The position numbers and the translations under genes are program-made. A stretch of 38,635 bases of DNA from Candidatus Abyssobacteria bacterium SURF_5 (GTDB lineage Bacteria > Abyssobacteria > SURF-5), in assembly GCA_003598085.1 (NCBI GenBank), contig QZKU01000051.1, positions 1-38,635 of the forward strand. Reading direction: 5' to 3'. The stretch's first letter is position 1; each line of letters begins with the position of its first letter. The notes under the pieces were generated by a model that was not told where the DNA came from, searched no databases, and saw nothing but the letters and a program-made list of their open reading frames with translations. Positions 24,168 through 32,618 of the stretch are shown here, piece after piece.

Positions 24168-26081
24168 ATGAAGATTTCCGAGAGATATACCGTGAAACGC
24201 GGCCTAAACCTGCTGTTTATCCTTTTGCTCATCGTGATTGCAGCATATGTTTCTGCGGGCGCAGATGCAGCGGAAAGCGAGAAGATCAGCCGGCCAGGCA
24301 AATATGCCGGCTATTCGACTCGACAGTATAAGGGGATCAGCGAATGGTCTTTTTACCTTACGATGCGGGACGGGGTCAGGATCGCGGTTGACCTGTACCT
24401 GCCCGACGGACTGGAAGAGGGGACGAAGCTGCCGACGATCCTGTTTCAGACGCGCTATGTAAGATCGCTCGATCTGCGGTGGCCGTTCAATCTGCTCACG
24501 AACACGTCGCCGGAAACGCAGAAACTGATTGAGTTGTTTGTTCCGCATGGATATGCATGGGTCGATGTCGATGCGCGTGGGTCGGGTGCATCATTCGGCT
24601 CGCGGCAGTATCCCTGGTCGCCGGATGAAGTGAAAGACGGCGGCGAGATTGTCGACTGGATCATCGCGCAGCCGTGGTCTGACGGCAACGTTGGCTCGCT
24701 CGGCTGGTCGTATACGGGCTCGACCAGCGAATTTTTGCTGGTCAACAATCACCCTGCAGTGAAGGCGGTCGCGCCGCGCTTTGCGCTATTCGATACGTAT
24801 ACCGACATCGCGTTTCCCGGCGGCATCCATTCGGCGTGGTTTACGGAGGAGTGGGCGCGCTTCAATAACATTATCGACACGAACAGGATCAAGGGACTCG
24901 GTTTTCTGCCCGGCCTTTCGGTCAGAGGGCCGCGGCCGGTCGATATTGATAGGGACCGAAGCCTTCTTGCGGCTGCGATCGATGAACATGCGGAAAACCT
25001 GAGCATTCATGAGCAGGCATTGAGCATCACATTCCGCGATGACGTCGCGGATTCGGGTCTCGGCACGGTCGACGTCTTCAGCCCGCACAGCTACATCGAC
25101 AAGCTCGAATCGTCCGGCGCCGCCATCTACAGCTTCAGTGGCTGGTTTGACGGCGGCTACCAGCATGCGGCGATCAAGAGATTCTTAACGCTGTCGAATC
25201 CCGGCAAGCTGCTCATCGGGCCGTGGGACCACAGCATCTGCATCAAGCCCTGGTGGCCGAACGCCCAAGAGGTGGAATTCGACTTCAACGAGGAGATGCT
25301 GCGCTTCTTTGATTATCATTTGAAAGGGATCGAGAATGGCGTGATGACGGAGAAACCGGTCTGTTACTACACGCTGGTTGAGGAAAAATGGAAATTCGCG
25401 GATACGTGGCCGCCTGCGGCGGAAATGCGGCGGTTCTATTTTGCGCCGAAGCATGCGCTTGATAGCAATCCGCCTGCCGATGCGGACGGTCTGGACAGTT
25501 ATGAGGTGAACTACGACACCGGCACGAGATTGCATTCGCGCTGGGTTTCGCTCGTAAACGTGAAAGAGGTTCCGATACAATATACGGGGCGGAAAGAGGA
25601 AGACAAGAAACTGCTGTGCTATACATCGGTTCCGCTCGCCGAGGATATGGAGGTCACCGGTCATCCGGTCGTGACGCTGCAGGTTACATCAACGGCAACC
25701 GACGGCAATTTCATTGTGTATCTTGAGGACGTGCATCCGTCGGGCGAGGTGACGTATGTGACCGAGGGGCACTTGCGGGCGATTCATCGGAAGCTGAGCG
25801 AGGAACAGCCGCCATATAAGACGCCGGCGCCTTACCGGACTTTCAAGAGAGCGGACGCGATGCCGCTGGTTCCCGGCGAACCCGCCCAACTGGTTTTCGA
25901 CCTGCTGCCGACATCGTACCTGTTTCTGAAGGGACACTCGATCCGGCTGGCGATTGCCGGCGCCGATAAAGACCATTTCCCGCTGATGAAGACGAATCCT
26001 CCGACGATTCTGAATGTGCATCGGAGCCAGGGGCTGGCGTCGTTTGTGGATTTGCCGGTAGTGGGGGAACGAAAAGAGTAA
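24168..26081 (+). CDS. CocE/NonD family hydrolase (X-Pro dipeptidyl-peptidase S15-like)
   Basis: A 637-aa exported alpha/beta hydrolase. A signal peptide covers about residues 10-35. The nucleophile is S181 in a GWSYTG elbow, after the oxyanion-like DARGSGAS segment (D135-S142). A C-terminal jelly-roll domain (about 420-630), with the CYTSVPLAEDMEVTG and GHSIRLAIAGAD segments, is the second domain of CocE-type esterases and X-Pro dipeptidyl-peptidases. The reaction is hydrolysis of an ester or an N-terminal acyl peptide bond; the substrate is not evident. The frame opens at 24132, but AAAGGAA before ATG 24168 and the signal peptide support the later start. Confidence 0.88.
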   Translation: MKISERYTVKRGLNLLFILLLIVIAAYVSAGADAAESEKISRPGKYAGYSTRQYKGISEWSFYLTMRDGVRIAVDLYLPDGLEEGTKLPTILFQTRYVRSLDLRWPFNLLTNTSPETQKLIELFVPHGYAWVDVDARGSGASFGSRQYPWSPDEVKDGGEIVDWIIAQPWSDGNVGSLGWSYTGSTSEFLLVNNHPAVKAVAPRFALFDTYTDIAFPGGIHSAWFTEEWARFNNIIDTNRIKGLGFLPGLSVRGPRPVDIDRDRSLLAAAIDEHAENLSIHEQALSITFRDDVADSGLGTVDVFSPHSYIDKLESSGAAIYSFSGWFDGGYQHAAIKRFLTLSNPGKLLIGPWDHSICIKPWWPNAQEVEFDFNEEMLRFFDYHLKGIENGVMTEKPVCYYTLVEEKWKFADTWPPAAEMRRFYFAPKHALDSNPPADADGLDSYEVNYDTGTRLHSRWVSLVNVKEVPIQYTGRKEEDKKLLCYTSVPLAEDMEVTGHPVVTLQVTSTATDGNFIVYLEDVHPSGEVTYVTEGHLRAIHRKLSEEQPPYKTPAPYRTFKRADAMPLVPGEPAQLVFDLLPTSYLFLKGHSIRLAIAGADKDHFPLMKTNPPTILNVHRSQGLASFVDLPVVGERKE

Positions 26082-26178
26082 CAAAAAAAGACAAAGATAA
26101 GCAAACCACCAAGCCACGAAGACACAAAGGTTTGAACTGCCTCATGCTTGGATGTCGGCGTTGGTCGGCGGTTGAAAA

Positions 26179-26279
26179 GAGAGATTCTCTCCCGCGAAGC
26201 GCGGGTCAGAATGATCCCGTGGGGCGAGAGATTTCGCTTACGCTCAACAGTAAGAGAGTCTTCACACGCGAGGCGCGTG
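26179..26279. repeat. Cluster of short palindromes (REP-like)
   Basis: Between the CocE-type gene and the URO-D-like gene lie several inverted repeats: GAGAGA/TCTCTC around 26179-26191, CCCGCG-AAG-CGCGGG at 26191-26205, and CACGCG-AGG-CGCGTG at 26265-26279. The last two share a 6-bp stem and an A-purine-G triloop and lie about 60 bp apart. Just upstream (26100-26130) is a low-complexity ACCACCAAGCCACGAAGACAC stretch of a kind often seen dispersed in such genomes. No gene is seen in 26082-26377. Confidence 0.5.
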
Positions 26280-26377
26280 GCAGGCCAGGCAGAGTCAGCT
26301 GACTTCGCTTCGCTCAGCGTGTTTCCCCACCTGTAACAGTCCGTTAAAATCCGCAGTAATCCGTGCTCTAAGAATCT

Positions 26378-27460
26378 TCAGCTTCTTCCGGCGTCTTCCT
26401 TAGACAGCAGGGCAAGGAAACCGTTGGCTTCTTCGGCGGAGTTGATGAAGGACATGATGTAGAAGGCGAAGCCGCGGCCGCCGATCTCGCGGACGATCGT
26501 ACGCGCTCCCTCGGCTTCGACGAATACCTGGCACAGCTTGCCTGCGTCGCGAATCCGCTTCAGCAGCGGGAGCCATTCCTCGGGCGGCGGAGCGCCGTCG
26601 CCCGGAATCCATTGGATTCCCTTGAGATTGTCGAGTGCGAGCAGCATGTCGAGATGGCGGATTTCGCCGGGGCCGTCGAGGTGATAGAAAGCGTGGTCCA
26701 TGTGTTGGCAGCAGGCATTAAGGTCGGGCAGAATGAATTTCTTGAACATCTCCGGCGAAATCATGAAAGAGAAATCGCTCTGCAGCATGTAACAGCGTTT
26801 TGGCGACCAGATCGGCGCCCAGGGAGTTGTGCCGCGTCCGCTTGTCCGGATGACGGCGTCGAGCTCGTCGTAATAGCGAAGCCATGAGTTTGTGATTTGG
26901 CCGGCAAGCCGGAGCACATGCTCGGGCGCGTCATAGAGGTCAAGGAGAAGTTGTTGGGTGGTGCGGAACGAGGCGAGGATATCGAGATTGCCGCCGAGAT
27001 CGGTATGCGCGACCGATACCGAGGAGCCCCAGCGCTCTATCGCGCCGCGCGTGAGATCAAGGATGCGCTTCCACCAGATGTTGTCGGGATTGTAAGAGAA
27101 CTGCAATTCTTCGATTGGGCAGGCATCGGGCGAGTCGAACCAGACGGTGGTCATCTCGGGATCGCCATGCACGTTGGCGCCGAGAAAGCCCGCCATGATG
27201 CCGGGCCCGAAATCCGGCCACCATTTCGGCCACGCGTCACCGTAGAACTGGCGGAACTCGAGGATCGTCTGGAAATGGTCGAGCACTTCATCGACAGGCT
27301 TTTCCAGCAGGAATTCCTGTGACAATTCCATCGGCATGCTGAACGACAGCGGATTGTCGATGATCACCATCGGCCGGTCAATCTCGCCGGCCCACCACGC
27401 ACACCAGTTCTGCTCGAGGCGCCGCCAGTCATCTTCCGTGAATTGTATCTTGGGAGCCAT
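26378..27460 (-). CDS. URO-D-fold protein (uroporphyrinogen decarboxylase-like / methyltransferase-like), HLDG type
   Basis: A 360-aa TIM-barrel protein of the wide uroporphyrinogen-decarboxylase superfamily, which also contains the zinc-dependent corrinoid:coenzyme M methyltransferases (MtaA, CmuA). The FTEDDWRRLEQNW opening and the YHLDGPGEIRHLD and GIQWIPGDG segments are typical of a subgroup found in anaerobes. Where MtaA has H-x-C for zinc, this has H-x-D-G, so the metal site differs. The true heme-pathway role is unlikely. The frame extends to a TTG at 27529, but a near-perfect promoter lies inside that extension, so ATG 27460 is the start. A second URO-D-fold gene is divergently transcribed 302 bp away. 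Confidence 0.8.
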   Translation of the reverse strand: MAPKIQFTEDDWRRLEQNWCAWWAGEIDRPMVIIDNPLSFSMPMELSQEFLLEKPVDEVLDHFQTILEFRQFYGDAWPKWWPDFGPGIMAGFLGANVHGDPEMTTVWFDSPDACPIEELQFSYNPDNIWWKRILDLTRGAIERWGSSVSVAHTDLGGNLDILASFRTTQQLLLDLYDAPEHVLRLAGQITNSWLRYYDELDAVIRTSGRGTTPWAPIWSPKRCYMLQSDFSFMISPEMFKKFILPDLNACCQHMDHAFYHLDGPGEIRHLDMLLALDNLKGIQWIPGDGAPPPEEWLPLLKRIRDAGKLCQVFVEAEGARTIVREIGGRGFAFYIMSFINSAEEANGFLALLSKEDAGRS

Positions 27461-27500
27461 ATTGTCGTTCGAGAGAGTTTCCGGAAATACCTGGGGAGAA

Positions 27501-27529
27501 ATTATAACCGATTCAATTGCGGCAATCAA
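27501..27529 (-). promoter_or_regulatory. Promoter of the minus-strand URO-D-like gene
   Basis: On the minus strand, TTGATT (27524-27529), a 17-bp spacer and a perfect TATAAT (27501-27506). The start would be near 27494, leaving a leader of about 34 nt. It excludes the upstream TTG start of the open frame. Confidence 0.75.
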
Positions 27530-27597
27530 ATTCGAGCCTCGGAGATAGAGCCTTTGGGAAACGGCGAGGAGAAATCGCGCTTAGTCCTCCTCCAGAT

Positions 27598-27637
27598 ATT
27601 TTGGATTTTGGATATATTTTGGATTTTCGATTTTGGG
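27598..27637. repeat. AT-rich direct repeats in the divergent URO-D intergenic region
   Basis: ATTTTGGATTTT occurs at 27598-27609 and 27616-27627, with a partial third copy (ATTTTGGG) at 27630-27637. The spacing of about 18 bp is close to two helical turns, which would suit a repeated operator, but simple-sequence slippage explains it equally well. Confidence 0.4.
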
Positions 27638-27649
27638 TTAAGGAAAAGG

Positions 27650-27745
27650 ATGAGACATAAGAAAACGACCACAGGAGACGCCTGTGCCATCGGGGAGGAC
27701 ATGATGGACTTTTTGAGTTTCTGCAGTGTAATATGGCGGCCATGA
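27650..27745 (+). CDS. Possible 31-aa leader or coupled small ORF upstream of the URO-D-like gene
   Basis: ATG 27650 follows an AAGGAAAAGG ribosome site and opens 31 codons (starting MRHKKTTTGDACAIGED, ending SVIWRP). Its stop TGA (27743-27745) overlaps ATG 27742, an in-frame upstream start of the URO-D-like gene, as an ATGA junction. This layout would allow translational coupling. The product matches nothing I know, and such short frames arise by chance, so this is tentative. Confidence 0.3.
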   Translation: MRHKKTTTGDACAIGEDMMDFLSFCSVIWRP

Positions 27746-27762
27746 AAGAGAAGGGTTCGGAG

Positions 27763-28965
27763 ATGACGCCGAAGCAGCGAATGCGTGCGGCGCTCAAAGG
27801 GACGGGGCACGATGTTGTGCCCGCAGCGCCGAGTTATCTGGCACTATTTCGAGAGGCAGTTGAAAAGCGGCGATACGTTGAGCTTTATCGCAAGAGGATG
27901 CGCGGAATGAAGCGGTATCGGCCGGATCATGATGAGGACGTCGAGTTTCGCATGCAATCGCTGTATGCCGCTTATGAAATTTTTCCGGTGATGCCGGATA
28001 GCATGGAAGTCTCCAGCGGGCCCGCGCGGCAATGGGCCGAACGAACAGAGATTGTCGTTGAGGAGAATGAGTTGTTTTATTTTGACACCGTTACGGGCGA
28101 CCGCCGCAGGATGATAACGTCCGACTTTCCCGCCGGCCGGGATTATCTCTATGGGGTGCTGCCGTCTGCCGACGAGCCGGATGTATGGGATCAGTCGGAG
28201 CTGATCCAGAGCCGCGACGTGATCGATATGCTGGTCCGACTGGTTCCGCTCGAAGAACTCGAGGAGCAGGGCGTTTTCGATTTACCGAGGAAAGTGGCGG
28301 AGGATCGAGGCCGCGATTATTTCGTCATGATTTATGACAGCACTCCGTACACCGCCGCATATCTGCTCGGGTTTCAGGGACTGATGACCTCGTTTTATGA
28401 TAATCCGGATAATCTTCTTTACTTCATTAACCGCATTCTCGAGCAGCGAAAGCCGGTTCTCAGAGGCTATGCCCAAAGCGGAGCCGATGGTATTTACGCG
28501 GAGGAGATATTCAGCGGCGCCGACATCATCTCGCCCCAGTTGTACGATAGATTTGTCTTTCCCGGCAATGAGCGGTATTTTCGTTTTGCAGAGGAGTGCG
28601 GTCTTCTGATGACCTACTACATTTGCGGGAATCCGCTGCCGCTGTTGGGGAGGATTGGGCGGCTGAAATGTTCTGCGGTCGCAGTTGAGGAAGGAAAAAA
28701 GAATTTCAAAATTCCGATTGACCGCGTTGTCGAGGCGCTCGGAAATACGAAGTGCATCTGGGGCAATATTGACGCGGTGGAGTTCGGATTGCATGCTCGC
28801 CCCGAACAGGTGCGGACGGAGGTGGCGCGTCAGATTGAGGCCGCTCGCAGGGCGAAGGGTTTTATCGTCAGCACGGGAAGCCCGCTGCCGCTGGAGTCGC
28901 CGATGGATAACATTGAGGCGTTGATTGCGGCGGCCCATGAGGGGAAATGGGAGTTGAAATTTTAG
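27763..28965 (+). CDS. URO-D-fold protein (uroporphyrinogen decarboxylase-like / methyltransferase-like), ICGN type
   Basis: A 400-aa member of the same superfamily as the divergent neighbour but of a different subgroup. The MTPKQRMRAALKG opening is the classic start of URO-D/MtaA-like proteins and has AAGGG seven bases ahead, which favours ATG 27763 over in-frame ATGs at 27733 and 27742. The YYICGNPLPLLGRI segment corresponds to the zinc motif H-x-C-G-N of MtaA-type methyltransferases, with Tyr replacing His, and IWGNID near residue 340 fits the barrel end. The role may be demethylation or methyl transfer, but no corrinoid protein or reactivase is nearby, so the substrate is unknown. The alpha/beta hydrolase gene follows 61 bp downstream. 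Confidence 0.82.
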   Translation: MTPKQRMRAALKGTGHDVVPAAPSYLALFREAVEKRRYVELYRKRMRGMKRYRPDHDEDVEFRMQSLYAAYEIFPVMPDSMEVSSGPARQWAERTEIVVEENELFYFDTVTGDRRRMITSDFPAGRDYLYGVLPSADEPDVWDQSELIQSRDVIDMLVRLVPLEELEEQGVFDLPRKVAEDRGRDYFVMIYDSTPYTAAYLLGFQGLMTSFYDNPDNLLYFINRILEQRKPVLRGYAQSGADGIYAEEIFSGADIISPQLYDRFVFPGNERYFRFAEECGLLMTYYICGNPLPLLGRIGRLKCSAVAVEEGKKNFKIPIDRVVEALGNTKCIWGNIDAVEFGLHARPEQVRTEVARQIEAARRAKGFIVSTGSPLPLESPMDNIEALIAAAHEGKWELKF

Positions 28966-29026
28966 ATCCCGGATCGGGGCGGTGTGTTAAAATCATGCCC
29001 TTAAGATTTGGAAAAAGGAGAGGTAG

Positions 29027-29914
29027 ATGATGATCGAACGGGTTCATTTCTATTCTGAGGGCTCACGCCTGGCGGGGATATTGTACCTGCCTGAGAAACT
29101 GGAGGAGGATGAGAGGCGGCCGGCCGTTGTGCTGTGCCACGGGTTCACCGGCATCAAGGAATTGATCCTGCCGCAGTACGCACAGGTTTTTGCCGATAAC
29201 GGCTTTATCGCTTTGACATTTGATTACCGCGGCTTTGGCGAGTCGGATGGCCGGCGCGGGCGCCTTCTGTGGCAGGAGCAGCTTGCCGATATTCGTAATG
29301 CGGTAACGTACGTATCGACTCGAGCCGAGGCGGATTCGGAGCGGATCGGCGTGTGGGGCACTTCGTATGGCGGAGCGCTCGCTCCGTATGCTCTCGCGGT
29401 TGACGACCGGATCAAGGCGGGCGTCGGCCAGCTTGGATTCGCCGACGGCTATACCGCCGCAACCAAGAGGCTGCCGGAGGAAGCGATCAGCGTGTTCCGT
29501 CAGATGGTCGAGGAGGATCGCCGCCGGCGCGTCCTGCAGAACGATCCGATGTATGCGGATGCGATGGCGCTGGCGAGCGATCCGGAGATGAGCGAGTTTT
29601 TTGAGAGAGAAGCGCAGAAGATGCCGCAACTTCTCGGCCGCGAGATCATGGTGCAGTTCATTGAGGCGCACATGGAGTTTTCGCCGCTATCGGTGATTCA
29701 CAGGAAGGGAAACCGGCCGTTATTGCTTATTGCAGCCGAATTGGATGTGGTCTCGCCGATGGAAGATTATAAGGAGTTGTTTGACAAAGCGCCGGAACCG
29801 AAGAAATGGGTAGTATTCCGCGGTACCCGCCATTTTGAGCTCTATGAAGGAGACGCAGCCACCAAATCCGCAGACGAAGCGGTTGCTTTTTTCCGCGAGC
29901 ACCTGAAACAGTGA
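29027..29914 (+). CDS. Alpha/beta hydrolase (dienelactone hydrolase-like)
   Basis: A 295-aa cytoplasmic hydrolase. The first strands lead to the oxyanion segment CHGFTG (H38-G39-F40), then DYRGFGES. The nucleophile is S113 in GTSYGG, the acid is likely the Asp of AELDVVSP, and the base is the His of RGTRHFELY near the C-terminus. A helical cap occupies about residues 145-220. The length and motifs fit serine esterases or acyl-peptide hydrolase-type enzymes. AAAGGAGAGG lies before ATG 29027. It is 61 bp downstream of the URO-D-like gene on the same strand, so the two are probably co-transcribed; the shared substrate, if any, is not evident. Confidence 0.87.
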   Translation: MMIERVHFYSEGSRLAGILYLPEKLEEDERRPAVVLCHGFTGIKELILPQYAQVFADNGFIALTFDYRGFGESDGRRGRLLWQEQLADIRNAVTYVSTRAEADSERIGVWGTSYGGALAPYALAVDDRIKAGVGQLGFADGYTAATKRLPEEAISVFRQMVEEDRRRRVLQNDPMYADAMALASDPEMSEFFEREAQKMPQLLGREIMVQFIEAHMEFSPLSVIHRKGNRPLLLIAAELDVVSPMEDYKELFDKAPEPKKWVVFRGTRHFELYEGDAATKSADEAVAFFREHLKQ

Positions 29915-29949
29915 CTTTTCCGGGCCGGCGTGTTGAGATATGAAGGAGC

Positions 29950-30153
29950 TCAAAAATTACACCCTTTTTTTGGAGGGGGAAGCAACAAGGGCTTGTTTGA
30001 GGATTCGGACAACGAGACGGGGGCGAGCGAACTTCTTGGGCATGTAATACGACCTTTGTATCGGCCGCCGCAGTACGGGCAGATGAATTCCATATCCGGT
30101 TTATTCCGAATGACACTTTGTAATTTTGTTCTCCAGATTGTATCGAGGGCCAT
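29950..30153 (-). CDS. Small zinc-ribbon-like protein (67 aa)
   Basis: A 67-aa protein with an excellent ribosome site (AAAGGA five bases before ATG 30153). The middle reads MEFICPYCGGRYKGRITCPR, a CxxC knuckle (C25, C28) and a third Cys at C38; the fourth expected Cys is missing and the only other one is C65 near the end. The Pro/Leu/Lys tail is unlike a folded domain, so the second knuckle may have been lost by mutation or frameshift. The family is unknown to me. It is convergent with the alpha/beta hydrolase, 35 bp apart. Confidence 0.55.
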   Translation of the reverse strand: MALDTIWRTKLQSVIRNKPDMEFICPYCGGRYKGRITCPRSSLAPVSLSESSNKPLLLPPPKKGCNF

Positions 30154-30473
30154 ATTGATCCTTTCCGCCTCATTTTATCGTATTGGCTGATGCGGGCGGC
30201 GCGATTTGTCTGTTTATTTGTTTAGCAAACTGTTAAACATTCACTGCCGTTTTAGTGTGTCACCAAATGTTAAAAATTGTAAACGAGTTGCTGGAATGGG
30301 CGAAATTGCGCGACTTTTGAAGGATTGACACCGACAGGCCCAGCGGGTACAATAAAACATTCGTTCAAACAAATTTCTGCTCACTCTTGGAAATCTAAGG
30401 AAACCCAAGCCTTCGCAAAAACGCAAAACATTCACAAGGATGGCAACACTGTCTTATCTTTCCTCCGAACTAC
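30154..30473. other. Intergenic region with an inverted repeat and a promoter
   Basis: This 320-bp region between divergent genes has no gene I can support. It contains TGTTTA (30219-30224) and TAAACA (30234-30239), a 6-bp inverted repeat with a 9-bp spacer that could be an operator, and the strong plus-strand promoter at 30325-30353. Confidence 0.45.
30325..30353 (+). promoter_or_regulatory. Strong promoter of the membrane spermidine-synthase-like gene
   Basis: A perfect TTGACA (30325-30330), a 17-bp spacer and TACAAT (30348-30353). The start near 30360 leaves a leader of about 114 nt before ATG 30474, which has no clear Shine-Dalgarno site. Confidence 0.75.
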
Positions 30474-32618
30474 ATGAACAAATTGCATGATTTCAAGCTT
30501 TTCTGGGTAAGCCTTCTCCTCCTGTTCCTCGAGCTTCTCATCATCCGGTGGCTTTCGGCGGAGCTGAGGATTTTTGCTTATTTTCACAATCTGCTGTTGA
30601 TCATCTGTTTTCTGGGGATCGGTCTTGGGTGCGCGAGTCCCCGGAGAGAGCCTTCGATCGCGCTACCGCTCGCAATTCTGGGCGCGCTTGTTTTTTTGGT
30701 GTACTGTCCGTGGAGCCTGGGAATCTTTTCGTTGCCGAGAATAACGATGTACCTGGGCAATCTCAAGGACTTCATCATCTGGTATCAGGCAGTCTCGACT
30801 GGAATCGAGAAGACGTGGCAGCTATTGATTGGTATTGGAATGCTTTCCGCGCTGACGGTTGCGATCGTGTATCTGTTTGTTCCATTCGGGCAGTTGCTGG
30901 GGGAACTGCTGAGGACAAGCGAGCGCCCGCTGAGGGCGTATACGGTAAATATTTTCGGCAGTCTCGCGGGGGTAGCACTCTTCACGCTGCTCTCGTTGCT
31001 GTCGTACCCTCCGATTATCTGGTTTTCTCTGCTATTCGTCATGGTCATAGTTTTGCTGGTGGGTGAAGGACGGAGGAGTTCACTGCCAGCGTCGGTAGGA
31101 CTGATGATAGTGATTGGGGGCTTTTTGCTCGTGCACGACTATATTTCGGCGCGGGAGGAGCGCGAGGAGATCTGGTCGCCGTATCAGAAGTTGGAAGTTA
31201 AGCCGCTGGAGTATCCGGACGGAGCGAGTCTTGTGCGGGTAGGATACGTAATCAACGTCAACAGCGTCCCGTATCAGCAGGCGGTTAACTTATCCGATGA
31301 ATTTGTACGAAAAAACCCGCATATTTACGGCTTCAGCAGCGCTGAGATGCTGAAGTATGACCACTACAATCTGCCGTATCTGTTTGGGAAACAACTGGAT
31401 GAGGTTCTGATTGTCGGGGCGGGCACCGGGAATGACGTTGCGGGAGCACTGAGGAACGGAGCGCGACACGTGGACGCGGTTGAGATCGACCCGGTGATAA
31501 TTGATGTGGGCGAGCGGCTTCACCCGGAGCAACCGTATTCTTCCGAGCGGGTCACCAGGATAAACGATGATGCGCGCTCCTTTTTTCATCGGACCGGCAA
31601 GCGGTACGACCTGATTGTGTTCGGTCTGCTTGACTCGCATACGCTGTCCTCGAACCTTTCAAACGTACGACTCGATAATTTCGTGTACACGCTGCAAAGC
31701 ATTCAGGAGGCAAAAGGCCTGCTGAAGCCGGAAGGGGTGCTTGTTCTTATCTTTGACGTGAAGGACAATTTCATTGGACACAGCCTCTATGACATCATGA
31801 TGAAAGCGTTCGGCGGGCCGCCGGTCTGTTTTCGACTGAGCGATACGATTCGGGGCTGGGGCGGGAGCGTCTTCATAGGCGGGGACGCGTCCACTATCGC
31901 TCAGACAATGGCGAAGCATCCTTTTATGCAGAGTCTGATCGACCTCTCGTTCGCCGATGCGGCGACGGCAGCGGCCGTTCCGACAGATGACTGGCCGTAT
32001 CTGTATCTTGAGGGGCAGCGCATCCCATCTCTCTATTTCATTATTTTCGGGGTGTTGATGCTGATCTCGATCCTTCTGGTACGAAAGAGTTTCAGCGGAT
32101 TGAATGGAGTAAACTGGCATTTCTTTTTTCTTGGGGCGGGTTTTCTGTTGATCGAGGTACAGAACGTGAGCAAGCTGGCCCTGCTTTTCGGGGCGACGTG
32201 GATGGTGAATTCGATCATCATCTCAGGCATTATGATAATGATACTCATCGCGAATTATTATTGCGGGTTTGCGCGAATGAGGCCGCGCTGGGTTTATTAC
32301 CTGGGGCTGGGAATCTCGCTGTTGCTGATATACCAGATTCCGCTCGAGTATTTTGCCGGTGTTTCGCTCGTTCCCAAAGCGATTGTTTCGGGGGTGCTCC
32401 TATCTCTCCCGATTTTCTTTGCCGGTGTGATCTTTGCCGATTCGTTCCGCAGATCGAGCGAGCTGAACACGGTTTTCGGATCGAACCTGATCGGGGCGAT
32501 GTTTGGCGGCATGCTTGAATGTGCTTCGTTCGTCATTGGAATCAAGGCACTGCTTCTCGTCGCGCTGGTTCTGTACCTGCTTTCGTTTGCGGCTCTGGCT
32601 CGAAAGGCCGAAGTCTGA
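30474..32618 (+). CDS. Membrane-embedded spermidine-synthase-like methyltransferase-fold protein
   Basis: A 714-aa protein in three parts. Residues 8-225 form about seven hydrophobic helices. Residues 240-490 are a Rossmann-fold domain of the spermidine synthase type: the V-G-A-G-T-G-N-D nucleotide loop (314-321), the VEID acidic end (E337), and GLLDSHT with D387 where SpeE enzymes have their catalytic Asp. From about 515 to 710 there are six or seven more helices. Fused proteins of this type are widespread and mostly uncharacterised; polyamine synthesis is possible but not assured. A strong promoter precedes the gene, which stands alone on its strand until the small cysteine-rich gene 183 bp on. 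Confidence 0.82.
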   Translation: MNKLHDFKLFWVSLLLLFLELLIIRWLSAELRIFAYFHNLLLIICFLGIGLGCASPRREPSIALPLAILGALVFLVYCPWSLGIFSLPRITMYLGNLKDFIIWYQAVSTGIEKTWQLLIGIGMLSALTVAIVYLFVPFGQLLGELLRTSERPLRAYTVNIFGSLAGVALFTLLSLLSYPPIIWFSLLFVMVIVLLVGEGRRSSLPASVGLMIVIGGFLLVHDYISAREEREEIWSPYQKLEVKPLEYPDGASLVRVGYVINVNSVPYQQAVNLSDEFVRKNPHIYGFSSAEMLKYDHYNLPYLFGKQLDEVLIVGAGTGNDVAGALRNGARHVDAVEIDPVIIDVGERLHPEQPYSSERVTRINDDARSFFHRTGKRYDLIVFGLLDSHTLSSNLSNVRLDNFVYTLQSIQEAKGLLKPEGVLVLIFDVKDNFIGHSLYDIMMKAFGGPPVCFRLSDTIRGWGGSVFIGGDASTIAQTMAKHPFMQSLIDLSFADAATAAAVPTDDWPYLYLEGQRIPSLYFIIFGVLMLISILLVRKSFSGLNGVNWHFFFLGAGFLLIEVQNVSKLALLFGATWMVNSIIISGIMIMILIANYYCGFARMRPRWVYYLGLGISLLLIYQIPLEYFAGVSLVPKAIVSGVLLSLPIFFAGVIFADSFRRSSELNTVFGSNLIGAMFGGMLECASFVIGIKALLLVALVLYLLSFAALARKAEV

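Noticed and set aside
26090-26377. Possible small gene or mobile element remnant between the CocE-type and URO-D-like genes
   Set aside because: Only short palindromes and low-complexity sequence; no frame with a ribosome site or transposase similarity.
27461-27529. N-terminal extension of the minus-strand URO-D-like gene
   Set aside because: A TTGATT-17-TATAAT promoter lies inside it, so it would not be on the mRNA.
27598-27637. Possible CRISPR-like repeat
   Set aside because: Only two to three AT-rich copies with 6-bp spacers and no dyad; not a CRISPR array. None is seen elsewhere in the window.
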